Below, in pieces: positions 5,798-11,214 of a DNA stretch of 11,214 bases. Position 1 is the first letter of the stretch; each line of letters opens with the position of its first letter. The stretch comes from CAYUMU01 sp964445985 (GTDB taxonomy: Bacteria > Planctomycetota > Planctomycetia > Pirellulales > S012-138): NCBI GenBank assembly GCA_964445985.1, contig CAYUMU010000131.1, positions 1-11,214 on the forward strand, given 5' to 3'. The translations under genes were made by a program, and so were the position numbers. The notes under the pieces were generated by a model. The model was not told the DNA's origin and made no database searches. It saw only the letters and a program-made list of their open reading frames with translations.

Positions 5798-7114
5798 CTA
5801 CGCGTGCCCATTGGTATGCCCGTTGTTATGCGGGCGGAGGGTGGTGCCGTCTTCGTGGATTTTGCCTGCCGCCGCCGCTGGCAGTCGGCAATGCACGTGC
5901 ATCCGTTCTTCCACGCACTCCTTGCTCAAAATCTCGCCATGCCGGGCCAGATAAGCCAGCAGCCGGCCGTTCTCCACGCCGGTTTCCACATCCAAATCCA
6001 CGAAGGCCCGGCTGAGCGCTCGGCTGGTGGCGTCGGCCAGGTTTTGGATTCCATCGCCCGATTTTGCGCTGATGGGAATGGCGTGGGGATACCGCTCCAA
6101 AATGGCATCGATGCGTGCCCGATGGGGAACGGCGTCGATCTTGTTGATAACGAGGAGCGTGTCCTTTTCTTCAATGCCCAGTTCTTCGAGCACCTGGTAC
6201 ACGGCCGCGATTTGCTCCAGGGCCACGGGGCTGCTGCCGTCGGCCACGTGCAGTAGCAGGTCGGCTTGCCGCGATTCTTCGAGCGTGGCCTTAAAGCTGG
6301 CGATCAACTGGTGAGGCAGGTCGCGAATGAAACCAACGGTGTCGCTGAGCAGCACCGGTCCCCAGCCGGGCAAGTGCCAACGGCGGGTGCGCGTATCGAG
6401 CGTGGCAAACAGTTTGTCTTGCGCCAGCACGTTGGCATCGGTCATGCGATTCATGAGCGTGCTTTTGCCGGCGTTGGTATAACCGACCAAAGAAACCGTC
6501 ATGTAATCGCGACGGCCGGCCACTTGCCGTTCCTTGCGCCGCTCGATTTGCTCAAGTTCGCCTTTGAGGTCTTGAATCCGCTTCTCAACCAGGCGGCGGT
6601 CCACTTCCAACTGCTTTTCACCCGGGCCGCGCATACCCATGCCCGTTTTGAGGCGGGAAAGGTGGGTCCACATGCGTTTCAGGCGGGGGAGCGAATACTG
6701 AAGTTGGGCCAGTTCCACGGCCAGCCGGGCTTCGTGCGTTTGCGCTCGGGTGGCGAAGATGTCGAGGATCAACTCCGTGCGGTCCAGCACCTTGATGCCG
6801 AGGGCCTTTTCCAGGTTGCGCGTCTGGCCCGCCGTGAGATCGTTGTCGAAGATCGCCACGTCGGCGTCGTGGGCCTCGACGATTTGTTTCAGTTCTTCAA
6901 CTTTGCCTTTTCCCAAATAAGTGGTGCGGTCGGGGATTTCCCGACGTTGCGTCAGTTCGCCCACAACTTGGGCGCCTGCCGTTTCTGCCAAACCGGTCAA
7001 CTCGGTAAGGGGTTCTTCCGCCAGCGAATGTTGGGGAAGGATCACGCCCACCAGTACCGCCGATTCACGCGCCAAACCGTTGGCGCGATGGTTTTCTTTC
7101 ACGTTGCCTCGCAT
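5798..7114 (-). CDS. hflX: HflX, ribosome-associated GTPase
   Basis: HflX binds the large ribosomal subunit and splits stalled ribosomes under stress, using GTP. From the ATG at 7114 the protein has 438 residues, close to the usual length. The N-terminal HflX domain includes TTYLGKGKVEEL (64-75), an EARLAVELAQLQYSLPRL stretch and the glycine-rich GMGMRGPGEKQLEVDRR (158-174), followed by a coiled linker. The G domain has G1 GYTNAGKST (211-219), G2 around TLDT (238-241), G3 DTVGF (258-262), G4 NKID (324-327) and G5 SAK (349-351). The tail ends in an Asn/His/Gly-rich stretch. Starts further upstream would add up to 23 unconserved residues. A GTG four codons downstream, with GAGG 4 nt before it, is a possible alternative start. 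No hfq or hflKC is adjacent. It is divergent from pgl. Confidence 0.95.
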   Translation of the reverse strand: MRGNVKENHRANGLARESAVLVGVILPQHSLAEEPLTELTGLAETAGAQVVGELTQRREIPDRTTYLGKGKVEELKQIVEAHDADVAIFDNDLTAGQTRNLEKALGIKVLDRTELILDIFATRAQTHEARLAVELAQLQYSLPRLKRMWTHLSRLKTGMGMRGPGEKQLEVDRRLVEKRIQDLKGELEQIERRKERQVAGRRDYMTVSLVGYTNAGKSTLMNRMTDANVLAQDKLFATLDTRTRRWHLPGWGPVLLSDTVGFIRDLPHQLIASFKATLEESRQADLLLHVADGSSPVALEQIAAVYQVLEELGIEEKDTLLVINKIDAVPHRARIDAILERYPHAIPISAKSGDGIQNLADATSRALSRAFVDLDVETGVENGRLLAYLARHGEILSKECVEERMHVHCRLPAAAAGKIHEDGTTLRPHNNGHTNGHA

Positions 7115-7424
7115 GCAGTTGCTTTGAAGTCCTAAAGATTCCGCCAGGGGTTGCCTTTGCCACGGTTCGCCACCTGAGTGCAAAACCGGGCCAACCTCTC
7201 TTTACCTATTGTTCCCTGATCGCCCGCGCGGAACAATGTCTGCCGACCGAAATCCACCCACCCCGAATGGCGGCAGGAGGATTACCTATAGACACGCAAC
7301 TGGCAGTAAAGTTCGCCGGGGGTTGGGCCGCGATTCCTCTGGTTTTGCCTCAAAAACGGCCGCGATCGCACCCGATTGATTACGCTCGAACTCCGCTCAT
7401 TTTTCCCCGGAAAAGAACATTACG
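7115..7424. promoter_or_regulatory. divergent intergenic region between hflX and pgl
   Basis: This 310-bp gap presumably carries both promoters. The clearest structure is a perfect 8-bp inverted repeat, ATTGTTCC (7208-7215) and GGAACAAT (7230-7237), with a 14-nt spacer, a possible operator or hairpin. An AGGAGG at 7275-7280 has no start codon at a usable distance. No RNA gene or convincing small protein was found. Confidence 0.4.
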
Positions 7425-8207
7425 ATGGCAAATTCCCCCGCCTCCAATCGTCGTTTGGTCATCTCGGCCGACTTTGCCGAATTGGTCGATCGGGCTGGCC
7501 ATTTTTTCGCCGATTGCGCTGACGAGGCCGTCGCCGCCCGCGGCCGGTTTCGGGTGGCCTTGTCGGGCGGGTCGACACCCAAGGGGCTGCACCGCGTCCT
7601 GGCTGGCGAAACCCAGGACGCGTCGTTGCGCGCGCGGGTGAAAAGCATTCCCTGGGGGCAAACCGAAATCTACTTTGGCGATGAACGCTACGTGCCGCGG
7701 GATCACCCCGACAGCAACTATCGCATGGCGAAAGAAACGCTGCTCGACCTGGTCCCCATTCCGCCCGACCAGGTCCATCCCATGCCCACCTTCTTTGAAG
7801 ATCCCCAGGCCGCGGCCGACGCTTACACGCAAACTTTGCGGCACAACCTCGAACCTGCCGCTAACGATTTTCCGGCACTCGACCTGATCCTGCTGGGCAT
7901 GGGGGGCGATGGCCACACGGCTTCGTTGTTCCCCGGCACGGCCGCGGTTCATGAAGACCTGCGGTGGGTGGTGGCCCACTTCGTGCCGAAGCTCAGCGCC
8001 GAACGCATCACGCTGACGCCGCCGGTTCTTTGTGCGGCGCATCACGTGGCGTTTTTGGTCTCAGGATCCGATAAAGCCGAGGTTTTGCCCAAGGTGCTCC
8101 AAGGCCCCTACCTGCCAGACGAATACCCATCGCAGGTGATCGAGCCGCACCACGGCACGCTTACCTGGTTCTTGGACCGGGCAGCAGCGGCCGACCTAAC
8201 GAAGTAG
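7425..8207 (+). CDS. pgl: 6-phosphogluconolactonase (DevB/SOL type)
   Basis: Hydrolyses 6-phosphogluconolactone to 6-phosphogluconate, the second step of the oxidative pentose phosphate pathway, in the cytoplasm. The 260-residue length is usual. Family motifs are in order: LSGGSTPKGL (46-55), the phosphate-binding part; FGDERYVP (84-91); DSNYRMAKETLL (96-107); LGMGGDGHTASLFPG (157-171), with the catalytic region; and ERITLTPPVL (193-202). The ATG at 7425 is the only sensible start and its ribosome site is weak. No zwf or gnd is adjacent, so it is not in a pathway operon here. Confidence 0.95.
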   Translation: MANSPASNRRLVISADFAELVDRAGHFFADCADEAVAARGRFRVALSGGSTPKGLHRVLAGETQDASLRARVKSIPWGQTEIYFGDERYVPRDHPDSNYRMAKETLLDLVPIPPDQVHPMPTFFEDPQAAADAYTQTLRHNLEPAANDFPALDLILLGMGGDGHTASLFPGTAAVHEDLRWVVAHFVPKLSAERITLTPPVLCAAHHVAFLVSGSDKAEVLPKVLQGPYLPDEYPSQVIEPHHGTLTWFLDRAAAADLTK

Positions 8208-8219
8208 CGTCCTTGGAAT

Positions 8220-8260
8220 GCAGGCAAGCCTGCCGAAGATCGAAATCCTCAGCAGGCTTG
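8220..8260. terminator. candidate terminator hairpin after pgl
   Basis: CAAGCCTGC (8225-8233) pairs perfectly with GCAGGCTTG (8252-8260) around an 18-nt loop, 17 bp after the pgl stop. It overlaps a tighter hairpin, GCAGGC AA GCCTGC (8220-8233). No T run follows, so this is either a Rho-independent-like stem without its tract or a mere repeat. Confidence 0.35.
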
Positions 8261-8406
8261 TCCGTCATTCCCACGGCCTGCCTCAGCAGGCGAGGAAGGG
8301 GGCACGCTAGCGTCCGACTTCCGCAACTCACCACGCAAGGTTGTCGCGGTTACCAAGTTGTCGCGGTGCTGGCGCGCGTTAAGAACCCATGAAGAATAAC
8401 TTTCGG

Positions 8407-8466
8407 GCATAGTCGCCTTTCGCTCCACGAAAGGATTTGCTTTCGCGGAGCGAAAGCCGACTTTGT
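8407..8466. repeat. 60-bp near-palindrome, possible terminator or dispersed element
   Basis: The core is a 10-bp stem, CTTTCGCTCC (8417-8426) with GGAGCGAAAG (8447-8456), then an A/C mismatch, then CGAAAG with CTTTCG around a GATTTG loop. That makes a 17-position hairpin with one mismatch. The complementarity continues outward through AGTCG/CGACT, so the arms match over about 30 bp with a few mismatches. On the plus strand CTTTGTTTTT (8461-8470) follows, so it could end pgl transcripts. Its size and symmetry also fit a dispersed hairpin element. Confidence 0.6.
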
Positions 8467-8480
8467 TTTTCGTGCAATCC

Positions 8481-9182
8481 TTAAGGCAGCAGCGTTTGAA
8501 ACATCCAGTTGATGCCCTGGCCACCGTATCGATTGAAGATACCCCAACCGGCGATCAGGCCGATGATCTGGATGTTGGGCTGGGAGCGGAAATGTTGCCA
8601 GCGCCGGGCCGTGGCGTCCGACATGAAGAATTGCACGATGGAAGAGCCATCGAGCGGCGGAACGGGGATCAGATTGAACAGGAACAACAGCGCTCCGAGG
8701 AAAAACGTGATCGAGAGAAATTGAGCCAGCACATTGAGCGCTCCGGCTCCTTGGAGAAAGATGACTCGGTCCTGACTTTTCTCAATCCAGCCTTGCGCTA
8801 AGCCGATTCGAATGACCAAGGCCGCCAGGAACATGATCAGCAGGTTGGCCATCGGACCCGCCAGCGCCATGGCCGCCGAGCGCTTGGGATACCGCGCCGC
8901 CCAGTGAGGGTTGTAGGGGGCGTGGGCCCAGCCGATCATGAAACCCGTGCCCGATTGCAAGGTGGTGAAAATATAGGTGGCAATCGGCGCCACAATCGTG
9001 CCGAATGGCGCGCGTTCCATGTGCGGCAAGGGGTTCAGCGTAACCTGGCCGCCATCATACGCGGTTGAATCACCCAGCAGCCTGGCCGCCAGCGCATGCG
9101 AAGCCTCGTGGGCTGTCAGGTGCATCAAAAAGACGGCAAACCACGCCAGCCCTAGCAGGGCCGACGCCAAATTGGGATCCAT
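8481..9182 (-). CDS. site-2-type M50 membrane metalloprotease
   Basis: A 233-residue membrane protein of the M50/S2P family, compact YwhC-like type without PDZ or CBS domains. These zinc enzymes cleave peptide bonds inside membrane helices. The zinc motif HEASH is at 25-29 within the first hydrophobic segment, with E26 as the catalytic glutamate. A conserved AGPMANLL (108-115) follows in the next core helix, and NLIPVPPLDG (170-179) supplies the third zinc ligand, D178. About five or six hydrophobic segments are visible. The length is normal and all key residues are present. The ATG at 9182 is plausible, with a weak ribosome site. A 13-nt palindrome, CTATCCGCGATAG (9195-9207), sits just upstream. 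The substrate cannot be inferred. The gene follows the methyltransferase in the same direction after 135 bp, so co-transcription is possible. Confidence 0.9.
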   Translation of the reverse strand: MDPNLASALLGLAWFAVFLMHLTAHEASHALAARLLGDSTAYDGGQVTLNPLPHMERAPFGTIVAPIATYIFTTLQSGTGFMIGWAHAPYNPHWAARYPKRSAAMALAGPMANLLIMFLAALVIRIGLAQGWIEKSQDRVIFLQGAGALNVLAQFLSITFFLGALLFLFNLIPVPPLDGSSIVQFFMSDATARRWQHFRSQPNIQIIGLIAGWGIFNRYGGQGINWMFQTLLP

Positions 9183-9317
9183 AATCGTCTCTGACTATCC
9201 GCGATAGAAGCAGGGCAAAGCAGGCGGCGAGCAGAGACCGGCACTTGCTTCGCGACCTGAACCGTGTGGTCACTCTAAGACCTCCGCCCCCGTGTTGTCC
9301 ACCCGCGCGCCGGCGAC

Positions 9318-10316
9318 CTAGGCAGGCTCGCCCTCCACCACGCTCACCTCGGTGCTCGTGGGCACGATCCGCTTCAGGGCGAATCCGGCTTGCTGGTACA
9401 ATTCACGATACTCCTGCTCGGTGCGTTCTTTGCCGCCGGGAATCAGCAGCATGGTGAGGTCGAGAAACTTGCCGGCAAACGGTTCGTTGCCTGGGGGAAT
9501 CACGCTTTCCACCAGCAGCAGTTTGCCTCCGGTTGGAATCGCCGAGCGAACCTTACCGAGAATCCGCCGCGACTTTTCATCGTCCCAATCGTGAATGATG
9601 TGGCGCATTAAATAGGCGTCGGCGCCGGCGGGCACCCCTTCGAAGAAACTGCCGCCAACTACCTGGCAGCGGCCATCCAGGCCAGCGGCGGCGATCCGTT
9701 CCTTGGCCCGCTCGGCAACGTGCGGCAGATCGAACAAAATGCCCTGCATCTGAGGATACGATTCCAGAATGGTGATGAGCTGACCGCCATTGCCGCCACC
9801 GATATCGGCCAACGTGCCAATGCCAGAGAAATCGTAGGCCTGAAGCACCGCGGCCGACTCGCGTCCATGGATGCCGGTCATGGCCTCGTCAAACACCAGG
9901 GCTTCCTCGGGATGCTGCGACAGAAAGTCAAACAGCGGTTGGCCATGATGCTTTTCGAAGGCGGTCTGGCCTGTTTGAATGCCATGGGCAATTTCTGCCC
10001 AGGCGGCGAACTGGGTTCCGCCCGTCATCAGGGCTAACGCCCGTTGCGAGCCAGGCACCCCTGATCGCAACAACTCGGCCAACGGCGTTAGGGAAAAGGT
10101 GCGATCGTGGCCCTCGGCAAACATGCCCACGCTCGCGAGCGCGCGGAGCAGTCGGTACAAGGCGGTTGGTTCCGTTTGCGTGGCCGCCGCCAGGGCCTCG
10201 ACGGTTTGAGGGCCTGAGCTCAGCAAGTCGGCGATTCCAAATTTTGCCGCGGCGTACACAGCTTGAGAAACCCAATAGCCCGTGATCATTCGCGTGAGCT
10301 GTTCCGCCGTGTGCAT
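9318..10316 (-). CDS. SAM-dependent O-methyltransferase (acetylserotonin O-methyltransferase-like)
   Basis: A 332-residue class I methyltransferase of the Methyltransf_2 type, which methylates hydroxyl groups of small aromatic or polyketide-like molecules. Residues 1-90 form the winged-helix dimerisation domain (QLTRMITGYWVSQAVYAAAK at 6-25, TALYRLLRALASVGMF at 51-66). The SAM motif is LADIGGGNGGQL (169-180). RHIIHDWDDEKSRRIL (238-253) carries the probable catalytic histidine H242 of the family's LHDW motif. LLLVES (266-271) and RTEQEY (298-303) complete the fold. I chose the ATG at 10316 because an AGAAGG lies 8 nt upstream and homology starts there. The frame is open for 108 more codons upstream, but that stretch looks non-coding and covers the divergent promoter region. 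No biosynthetic cluster is visible nearby, so the substrate is unknown. It could serve secondary metabolism or quinone-like compounds. Confidence 0.9.
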   Translation of the reverse strand: MHTAEQLTRMITGYWVSQAVYAAAKFGIADLLSSGPQTVEALAAATQTEPTALYRLLRALASVGMFAEGHDRTFSLTPLAELLRSGVPGSQRALALMTGGTQFAAWAEIAHGIQTGQTAFEKHHGQPLFDFLSQHPEEALVFDEAMTGIHGRESAAVLQAYDFSGIGTLADIGGGNGGQLITILESYPQMQGILFDLPHVAERAKERIAAAGLDGRCQVVGGSFFEGVPAGADAYLMRHIIHDWDDEKSRRILGKVRSAIPTGGKLLLVESVIPPGNEPFAGKFLDLTMLLIPGGKERTEQEYRELYQQAGFALKRIVPTSTEVSVVEGEPA

Positions 10317-10324
10317 GGTATTTG

Positions 10325-10330
10325 CCTTCT
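10325..10330 (-). promoter_or_regulatory. Shine-Dalgarno of the methyltransferase gene
   Basis: On the minus strand AGAAGG lies 8 nt before the ATG at 10316. It decides between this start and the much longer open frame upstream. Confidence 0.6.
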
Positions 10331-10376
10331 TCCAGGGAGGAGCTTGGTTCGTCGAAGTTGCAGGTCGTTGCCAGCC

Positions 10377-10409
10377 GATTCTAACGGGGGACCATGGTAT
10401 GTTAGAATC
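10377..10409. promoter_or_regulatory. candidate divergent promoter/operator inverted repeat
   Basis: GATTCTAAC (10377-10385) and GTTAGAATC (10401-10409) are perfect 9-bp inverted arms with a 15-nt spacer that contains the palindrome ACCATGGT (10391-10398). Each arm carries TAGAAT, five of six matches to a -10 box, facing outward: one toward the methyltransferase and one toward the 92-residue gene. Matching -35 boxes are not evident. The position in the divergent gap fits either back-to-back promoters or a repressor site. Confidence 0.45.
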
Positions 10410-10502
10410 CCTGGGAATGGGCGGAAACATCCCGAGGCAGCGGCGCGTCGCAACTGATCGGAATGGAATGCCGCCTCCGGCGAAACGAAGGGTTTTCTTC
10501 CT

Positions 10503-10781
10503 GTGAGAAAGCGCGGCCGACACACTTCGCTCGACAAGAGCCTGAAGCCTGAGATCGCCTGGCTGGAATCGCACGTGGCGGTCGAACGGCTCATCATTGG
10601 CCGTAGCGAGGCCTGCCGGCATTCCTTTCCACCAGGGCATATTAAAGTGCAGGGAGCGGTCGATGGTGGGATCCGCGTGAATGCCTACTCCGGCATCGGC
10701 GTTACCCAGATCTTCATCAAGGTTTCGGACGAGAACCGCCCCGGCTTGCTGGAACTGCTCCAGAAGCGAATGAGCAAGTGA
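10503..10781 (+). CDS. uncharacterised 92-residue basic protein
   Basis: I do not recognise a named family with confidence. The protein is soluble, with a basic N-terminus (MRKRGRHTSLDKSLK), a helix around EIAWLESHVAVERLIIG (17-33), the striking EACRHSFPPGHIKVQG (36-51) and VDGGIRVNAYSGIG (53-66), then a strand (QIFIKV, 69-74) and a closing helix (GLLELLQKRM). The alternation suggests a small alpha/beta fold. C38 and H40 are close but no full metal site is visible. Glycine and aromatic patterning, and my recollection of similar short proteins in planctomycetes, argue that it is a real conserved gene. The GTG start is preceded by AAGGG at 10 nt. It is divergent from the methyltransferase and 79 bp upstream of the DUF1653 gene, with which it may be co-transcribed. 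Confidence 0.7.
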   Translation: MRKRGRHTSLDKSLKPEIAWLESHVAVERLIIGRSEACRHSFPPGHIKVQGAVDGGIRVNAYSGIGVTQIFIKVSDENRPGLLELLQKRMSK

Positions 10782-10860
10782 CCTGGCAAGCCACCGTCCG
10801 CCTTTCGTTAGCCCCCGCCCAGTAAGCTGAGTGCGACCCGCCCTCCCGAGGAAGCAACCT

Positions 10861-11082
10861 ATGTCTGGCGATGTTTGCCCTGGCCGTTACCGTCACTACA
10901 AAGGCCGCGAATATACGGTGCTGGGTGTGGCCCGGCACAGCGAAACTGCAGAAGAACTGGTGGTTTATCGGCCTGAATATGGCGATCGCGGCCTGTGGGT
11001 TCGTCCCAAAGCCATGTTCCTGGAGCAGGTGGAGATCGACGGTCAGAGGGTAGCAAGATTCAGCCCCCTGCCCGAAGCCTGA
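10861..11082 (+). CDS. DUF1653 domain protein
   Basis: A 73-residue protein that is almost entirely one DUF1653 domain: GRYRHYKGREYTVLGVARHS (8-27), EELVVYRPEYGDRGLWVRP (31-49) and MFLEQVEIDGQRVARF (52-67). The family is widespread in bacteria as short stand-alone proteins or fused domains, and its function is unknown. The ATG at 10861 is supported by GAGGAAG ending 6 nt upstream. An earlier in-frame start would add ten unconserved residues. The group II intron end begins 78 bp downstream on the opposite strand. Confidence 0.9.
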   Translation: MSGDVCPGRYRHYKGREYTVLGVARHSETAEELVVYRPEYGDRGLWVRPKAMFLEQVEIDGQRVARFSPLPEA

Positions 11083-11113
11083 GCAACTTTTGGACGGAAT
11101 TTGGTCAAGTTGC
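11083..11113 (+). terminator. weak candidate hairpin after the DUF1653 gene
   Basis: GCAACTT (11083-11089) and AAGTTGC (11107-11113) are perfect complements around a 17-nt loop directly after the stop. There is no T run after the second arm, so termination is uncertain. Confidence 0.25.
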
Positions 11114-11160
11114 CGAGATCGGAAGAGGACCGAAAAGCCACTGCAAACGCGCCGAGGGTA

Positions 11161-11214
11161 ATCGGGATAGGGGGGAGCCTTTCGGCTCCGCCCCTCCCAC
11201 ACCACCGTACGTAC
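11161..11214 (-). mobile_element. 3' end of a group II intron (part of domain V, domain VI), cut by the window edge
   Basis: Read on the minus strand, the sequence begins with GTACGTACGGTGGT, the 3' strand of a domain V stem. Domain VI follows: GGGA and GGGG pair with TCCC and CCCC, then GGAGCC pairs with GGCTCC around a GAAA tetraloop. The lower stem is interrupted by an unpaired TA, whose A (opposite t11168) is 8 nt from the end, the place of the bulged branch-point adenosine. The element ends in CTATCCCGAT, which fits the bacterial 3' splice pattern ending in A-pyrimidine. That places the 3' junction between 11161 and 11160, with the 3' exon running into 11160-11083. The rest of the intron, including any reverse transcriptase/maturase in domain IV, should lie just beyond position 11214 on the minus strand. 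The 5' boundary is not visible. Confidence 0.8.

Larger units (their letters stand above)
8208..8480. other. convergent gene-free gap with several hairpins
   Basis: The gap lies between the 3' ends of pgl and the M50 protease gene. It contains GCAGGC/GCCTGC (8220-8233) overlapping a longer stem, CAAGCCTGC (8225-8233) with GCAGGCTTG (8252-8260). It also contains GCCTGC/GCAGGC (8276-8291), a palindrome ACGCTAGCGT (8304-8313), an 11-bp direct repeat GTTGTCGCGGT (8340-8350 and 8357-8367) and the large palindrome described separately. No gene is supported. A minus-strand frame through it only reads the palindromes. Confidence 0.6.

Noticed and set aside
6266..7135. 289-codon plus-strand frame opposite hflX
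   Set aside because: Antisense of a complete GTPase gene; no independent support.
7275..7280. AGGAGG as the ribosome site of an extra small gene upstream of pgl
   Set aside because: No ATG, GTG or TTG lies at a usable distance, and the frame through it shows no protein-like pattern.
8249..8524. 91-codon minus-strand frame at the end of the protease gene
   Set aside because: Most of it reads through the 60-bp palindrome and neighbouring hairpins, and it overlaps the protease 3' end. No ribosome site or domain.
10317..10640. N-terminal extension of the methyltransferase frame
   Set aside because: It crosses the divergent promoter region and overlaps the 92-residue gene. The ATG at 10316 has a good ribosome site and starts the conserved domain.
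11116..11127. AGATCGGAAGAG, matching the first 12 bases of a common sequencing adapter
   Set aside because: The match stops after 12 bases and the flanking sequence continues normally as intergenic DNA, so chance is more likely than an assembly artefact.

Overview
The window looks like a piece of a GC-rich bacterial chromosome, most likely from a planctomycete of the Pirellulales type. This rests on the style of the proteins, the loose packing of mostly single genes, the weak Shine-Dalgarno signals and the palindromic intergenic repeats. It is an impression from the sequence and no search was run.

Positions 1-1808 are accessory DNA. On the minus strand an N-terminally truncated deaminase-type polymorphic toxin (771-1319) is followed after 41 bp by a separate small acidic protein gene (199-729), which is the likely immunity gene. 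This pair lies between two inverted, 42/46-identical copies of a stem-loop repeat (5-50 and 1251-1296). A third copy (1362-1407) carries a compensated stem change, and decayed fragments follow up to about 1670. The toxin reading frame begins by reading through the repeat, so the cassette looks like an orphan toxin/immunity tip cut off from its effector. Positions 1320-1808 hold no gene I can support.

Positions 1809-9182 hold core genes, mostly in divergent or convergent pairs. They are a WecA/TagO-type polyprenyl-phosphate sugar-1-phosphate transferase with a long C-terminal extension (minus), uvrB for nucleotide excision repair (plus), hflX, the ribosome-splitting GTPase (minus), pgl, 6-phosphogluconolactonase of the pentose phosphate pathway (plus), and an M50 site-2-type membrane protease (minus). 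uvrB and hflX converge on a likely shared terminator. pgl and the protease converge on a 273-bp gap holding several hairpins, including a 60-bp near-palindrome.

Positions 9318-11082 hold an acetylserotonin-O-methyltransferase-like SAM methyltransferase (minus), a divergent uncharacterised 92-residue protein (plus) and a DUF1653 protein (plus). The divergent gap contains a perfect 9-bp inverted repeat whose arms each carry a -10-like hexamer. The last 54 bases (11161-11214) are the 3' end of a minus-strand group II intron, with domain VI, the bulged branch-point A and part of domain V. Its body and any reverse transcriptase lie beyond the window.

The core genes do not form one pathway. The accessory signals worth following are the repeat-bounded toxin/immunity cassette and the group II intron end.
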